DNA of 21,039 nt from Priapulus caudatus (taxonomy: Eukaryota; Priapulida; Priapulimorpha; Priapulimorphida; Priapulidae), in the NCBI RefSeq assembly GCF_000485595.1, contig NW_014577560.1, positions 1 to 21,039 on the forward strand, given 5' to 3'. Both the position numbers and the translations under genes were made by a program. Position 1 is the stretch's first letter. Each line of letters begins with the position of its first letter. Shown in pieces: positions 17,871-21,039 of the stretch. The notes beneath the pieces are model-generated. The model saw only the letters and a program-made list of their open reading frames with translations. It ran no database searches and had not been told where the DNA came from.

Positions 17871-18266
17871 TATAACAACACTGCTTTCCGCCTCCCAATG
17901 CGAGCCCCGTCAAAGCCGCCAGTGGAGCGTTGCTATAGATACCATAGACGGCTCCAACTTTCGTTACCTCGGCACGTTTTCAAGACAGGTATATCGGAGT
18001 GTACAGTCTGACAGTTGGAGCAGCTGTTGGGTACGCATAACCTATTCTGCATAAGATCTACTGCTATGTGTCGCGTACTGTAAACTGATCCTTGCCGACA
18101 AGTTCTTCAGCAGCCTCATAAAATCTCTGACTTGTATTACTATTAGTGTGTTTTACATTTACAAATTGCATAATATAGCTAATAAAGTCAGATTTTACGT
18201 GTAAAATGTTCAAGTTGACAGGGTTGCAAGAAAGTGCCATAAGATTGGTGAAAGAAGGCCACAATA

Positions 18267-18455
18267 TTCTAGTACTAGGACAAGCGGGTATTTTTTTCTC
18301 AAACCTAAATATAAATATCAATAGACAACACCAATAGCTATAATAAGATAATAGATTAGATAGATAGATAGATATAATATTTCTAGTTTCAGGACAAGCA
18401 GGTATTTATTTCTCAAACTTAAATATAAATGTCAATAGCTCTAATAAGGCAATAT
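18267..18455. repeat. Tandem duplication of helicase exon 1 end and donor
   Basis: Bases 18267-18352 (TTCTAGTACTAGGACAAGCG, donor, then TTTCTCAAACCTAAATATAA) are repeated, with changes, at 18381-18455 (TTCTAGTTTCAGGACAAGCA, donor). The second copy has its own GGTATT, so intron 1 holds two potential donors. A (GATA)n run separates the copies. Confidence 0.85.
18351..18376. repeat. (GATA)n microsatellite
   Basis: ATTAGATAGATAGATAGATAT lies within helicase intron 1, between the two duplicated donor segments. Confidence 0.85.
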
Positions 18456-18458
18456 ATT

Positions 18459-18459
18459 G

Positions 18460-18504
<45 letters not shown>

Positions 18505-18515
18505 TCGCGTGGGTG
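18459..18515. repeat. (GT)n/(GTGC)n microsatellite
   Basis: A pure GT run passes into GCGT tetranucleotides, still in helicase intron 1, and ends in GCTCGCGTGG. Confidence 0.9.
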
Positions 18516-18722
18516 TATGTGACATATAAGATATATACATGATTACCTGCATCTATAATATTAATTCATAGTCATACGAACCTTGAACATTCATTTTGTA
18601 GGTACTGGAAAAACCTTCCTACTAAGAAGAATTGCAGAGGCATTAAAAAGCCTTGGGAAATCTATTGGTGTCTTGAGCACAACAGGTATGAACTACTGCT
18701 GTTAAGTTTTCACGTGCTTATA

Positions 18723-18920
18723 ATATCGTTCACACACCGCCAAACAGAACCGAACCGAACCGAATCGAACCGTAAGCGAACTGCTGAATCCACATACGTA
18801 TGTGGATTGAAAATAATGCGCATTGATGCGCATTACAACCGTATCTGGTGTGTACACAACCGCGTTGAAGCGCATCAATGCGCATCAAAGCGCATTGAAA
18901 GTTCGGTGTGTCAACGGTAT
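18723..18920. mobile_element. MITE-like foldback element in helicase intron 2
   Basis: The left end ATATCGTTCACACACCGCC and the reverse complement of the right end (ATACCGTTGACACACCGAA) match at 15 of 19 bases. Inside are CCGAA repeats (about 18749-18775), a perfect 22-bp palindrome at 18787-18808 centred on ACGT, and multiple GCGCAT units in opposite orientations (18817-18898) that can pair into a longer stem. A length near 200 bp with no ORF fits a miniature inverted-repeat element. Both flanks are TA-rich, so the target-site duplication could not be fixed. Confidence 0.65.
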
Positions 18921-19891
18921 TAGATATTGAAACGTTCAACAAGATCATTTCTGCCACTTTAATGGAAATGTTTTGTGGTATAACAAACAATTGATAACAT
19001 AATATTATAAATAACCTAACAAATATTACTTCAAAATAAAATGTTATTAGCATAATTAAACTAGTAAATGGATTTCTTACTGCATAGGAAGTTTAATCCG
19101 GCTTAAAAAAACCTTTGCTATAAACGGAGCTGATACGTTTTTTACAGGCGTGTCAGCTAGCGCACTACACGACTATGGAGGAACTACCCTCCACAAGTGG
19201 TCAGGAATCGGTGATGGGCGCTTCAGTGCGGAGTACTTGGCGCATCTCATTGCTACAGACGATGCATACAGGTCTGCTAAACTCAATATACTATCTGCAG
19301 ATGCTGTCATTATCGACGAGGTTTCTATGTTGAGCCAACTAACTCTTGAGTCGTTCGAATAAATTTGCCGAGTAGTCAGGTCTTCAAATCTTCGCTTTGG
19401 CGGCATACAAGTCATCATGGCTGGAGACTTTTACCAACTGCCACCTGTTGCAAGCCCAGAATATGGAGACAACGGCCACTATTGTTTCTTGTCTCCTGTT
19501 TTTAGCAGTTTCCCCCATAAGGTGCTACTGGCCGGAGCAAGTTCCTCGCCAGCAAGATGCAACATTGATCACCTGCATCAATGAACTCGCTACAGGCCAG
19601 CATCTATCTGAAGCCTCTTCTTCTCTGCTGACAGAAGTACCTCGCCCTCTGCAACAACAACAATCAACAGGTACCACTGTTCTCTTTTCGCGCAATTTCG
19701 AAACAGATATCTTCAATGCTGAAAAGCTAAACCAGCTCCAAGGCAAACACACTACCTACGCTGCAAAAAATTCCGGAGACTTGCGAAGCCTGAAGAGGTC
19801 CAAGATACCGAAGTACGTCGCATTAAAAGTCGGTGCACCGGTGGTTCTCACTGCAAACCTTTCGGACACCTTGTTCAATGGCATCATGGGG

Positions 19892-21039
19892 GAAGATGAG
19901 ATATTCGGTGCACACGCGATGCAGGCTGAAGGTAATAGAAGAAGTAATAAGGTGGCTAATGACGTTGAAGAGAGGGGTCGGAGTGCGGGATAATCTGTCA
20001 TCACCCGCAGCCGGCATATGTCGTGACCAGGGAGGTCGAACAACAAGTTCGGGTGCATTTAAGAGAGCTGGGAGAAAGAGCAGGAGCCACTTCTCCTCTA
20101 TTTGTTTGACTGTCACTGACGTGTATTTGTACGCATTCAGCCTTACGTATCTGCTCTCTGTTCAACTCACTGTGGCATTATGTCGAATACAACTCTTTGT
20201 GGTACGTTACTTTACTAGTTCGTGTTTTACTTCTTATCTTACGCTGTTGCTATGCTCTACTCTTACTGCTCTTGTACCTCACCCTAGAAGTACGAGGTAA
20301 CATTAGCACTGTTTATAATCACGTATATGCTTCCGAGGTTAGTATAGTTTTCAACATACTTTATCTAACTACTACTGTGTGCTGATATTTTGTTTAAATT
20401 GTTTTACCCATACATTGCGCTCAGCGAATTCATTTTTTGAGCTCTGCTGCTGAACTGTGTGGAAAATACCCTGCGCTACCCTTACTTTTAATTAAGTTGT
20501 TTATAACTGATAGTGGGCGTACATAATACTGTTGCTCAGTATGTTGACTTCAACCGCGTATATTATCCTTTAACAACGGTGTCTCGTCGTCGTCGAAAAT
20601 TACGCATGTTTTTGCTGAATACAAACGGTCTAATTTTATCTTTACTCCTAGACGAGTTGGCACTACTCACGCATAACGGTAGTATCTGAAAGTGGTTGAA
20701 AACACACTGGGAAACACTCTCGTAAATTAAGTTATCTTTAAGCAAAAGGCGGAGCCTCGGAACTGTTCACATTACATAGAGCGGATTATCACTGATGGCC
20801 TCGAAATGCATAAAAACAAAAAGTGTAAGCACTATACAGTTCCCTTTCGGCATTTCCAACGACGCATCGTACGTCCCAGGACGAAATTATGTCGCTAGGA
20901 GTTTAGGGTTGACGTGTACAGGCTCATGGTTGCTAAACAACTCGGGACTTGGGAATTTGCTCCGTGAACTGCAGCCACGTAGTCATCAAAGCAGCCCGTG
21001 TGAGCCGCCAATCAGCCGCCATAGCATAGTCCGTGAGAT
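19892..21039. other. Downstream region, no supportable gene
   Basis: Past the last helicase-like residues the frame runs on without recognisable similarity (19892-19991) and other frames stay open only briefly. No splice pair or domain could be supported. The sequence becomes AT-rich after about 20110. An AAAAGGCGGAGCCTCGG block near 20745 and a CCAATCAG near 21008 are the only sequence features I would note. Confidence 0.45.

Larger units (their letters stand above)
18206..19891 (+). pseudogene. PIF1-type SF1B helicase, three exons, disrupted
   Basis: Exon 1 (ATG 18206 to 18287) encodes MFKLTGLQESAIRLVKEGHN then ILVLGQA. Exon 2 (18602-18685) completes Walker A as GTGKTFLLRRI. Exon 3 begins at 19148 with GVSASALHDYGGTTLHKWSG, then VIIDEVSM (Walker B, acids at 19315-19320). 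Both introns are phase 1 with GT...AG ends, 314 and 462 nt. TAA at 19360-19362 interrupts the frame, yet ICRVVR and the motif III-like GDFYQLPPV (19426) follow in phase. A one-base shift between about 19525 and 19535 moves the rest to another frame, where INELATG, RNFETDIFNAEKL and VILT-like VVLTANLSDTLFNGIMG can be read to 19891. The final helicase motifs (IHKxQG type) were not found. PIF1 family members unwind DNA and are expanded in invertebrates and in Helitrons; no Rep domain is present here, so Helitron origin is unsupported. Confidence 0.8.

Noticed and set aside
18206-19891. Helitron Rep-Hel origin for the helicase
   Set aside because: No Rep HUH motif, no Helitron TC...CTRR ends and introns are present. 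A PIF1-like host family is the simpler reading.

Overview
This window looks like nuclear DNA from a marine invertebrate, most likely a lophotrochozoan such as a mollusc, brachiopod or annelid. That is an inference. It rests on spliceosomal introns, a dense mix of decayed LTR and non-LTR retroelements, a PIF1-type helicase copy, a MULE/SWIM-type transposase exon, several microsatellites and recurrent TACATGTA-like motifs. Nothing suggests a prokaryote: there are no operons, Shine-Dalgarno sites, CRISPR arrays or prophage.

Layout. (1) 1-4901: a very long intronless reading frame, open from 369 to a TGA at 4740-4742. It encodes an uncharacterised multi-copy metazoan protein with two N-terminal Cys/His modules and a C-terminal region that I read as FEN1/XPG-like. 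The same frame continues past the TGA for 52 codons of Cys-rich CXC-like sequence, so the TGA looks like a nonsense change just before the natural end. (2) 4902-5473: AT-rich non-coding DNA with two GGCCAT...ATGGCC palindromes. (3) 5474-6518: a two-zinc-finger, Lys/Glu-rich ORF ending in a LINE-like 3' end with a (TTTGAA)n tail. It lies directly against a MULE transposase exon. (4) 6519-7411: two MULE exons with good splice sites and one nonsense codon. (5) 7561-7935: a minisatellite. (6) 8019-13254: two direct repeats of about 1.2 kb around 2.8 kb of GC-richer DNA with no intact gene. This is a candidate unclassified mobile element. (7) 13249-14442: a probable 5' LTR, an exact 18-nt tRNA-Pro-type primer-binding site and a short gag-position ORF, interrupted by (8) 14457-15893, a 5'-truncated, inactivated LINE reverse transcriptase. 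(9) 15895-17850: a CCGT microsatellite junction and DNA with no supportable gene. (10) 17853-19891: a ZNF143/Staf-like site upstream of a PIF1-type helicase pseudogene with two phase-1 introns. Intron 1 carries a tandem copy of its own donor region, and intron 2 contains a MITE-like foldback element. (11) 19892-21039: nothing supportable.

The genes do not form a shared pathway. The region is best read as a nest of mobile elements, several inserted into or abutting one another, plus multi-copy gene families. The best candidate for an undescribed system is the 1.4-kb-residue Cys-rich/FEN1-like protein. The 8.0-13.3 kb direct-repeat element comes second. Many apparent frameshifts are single-base or homopolymer indels, so residual long-read assembly error is a real alternative to biological decay in several places.
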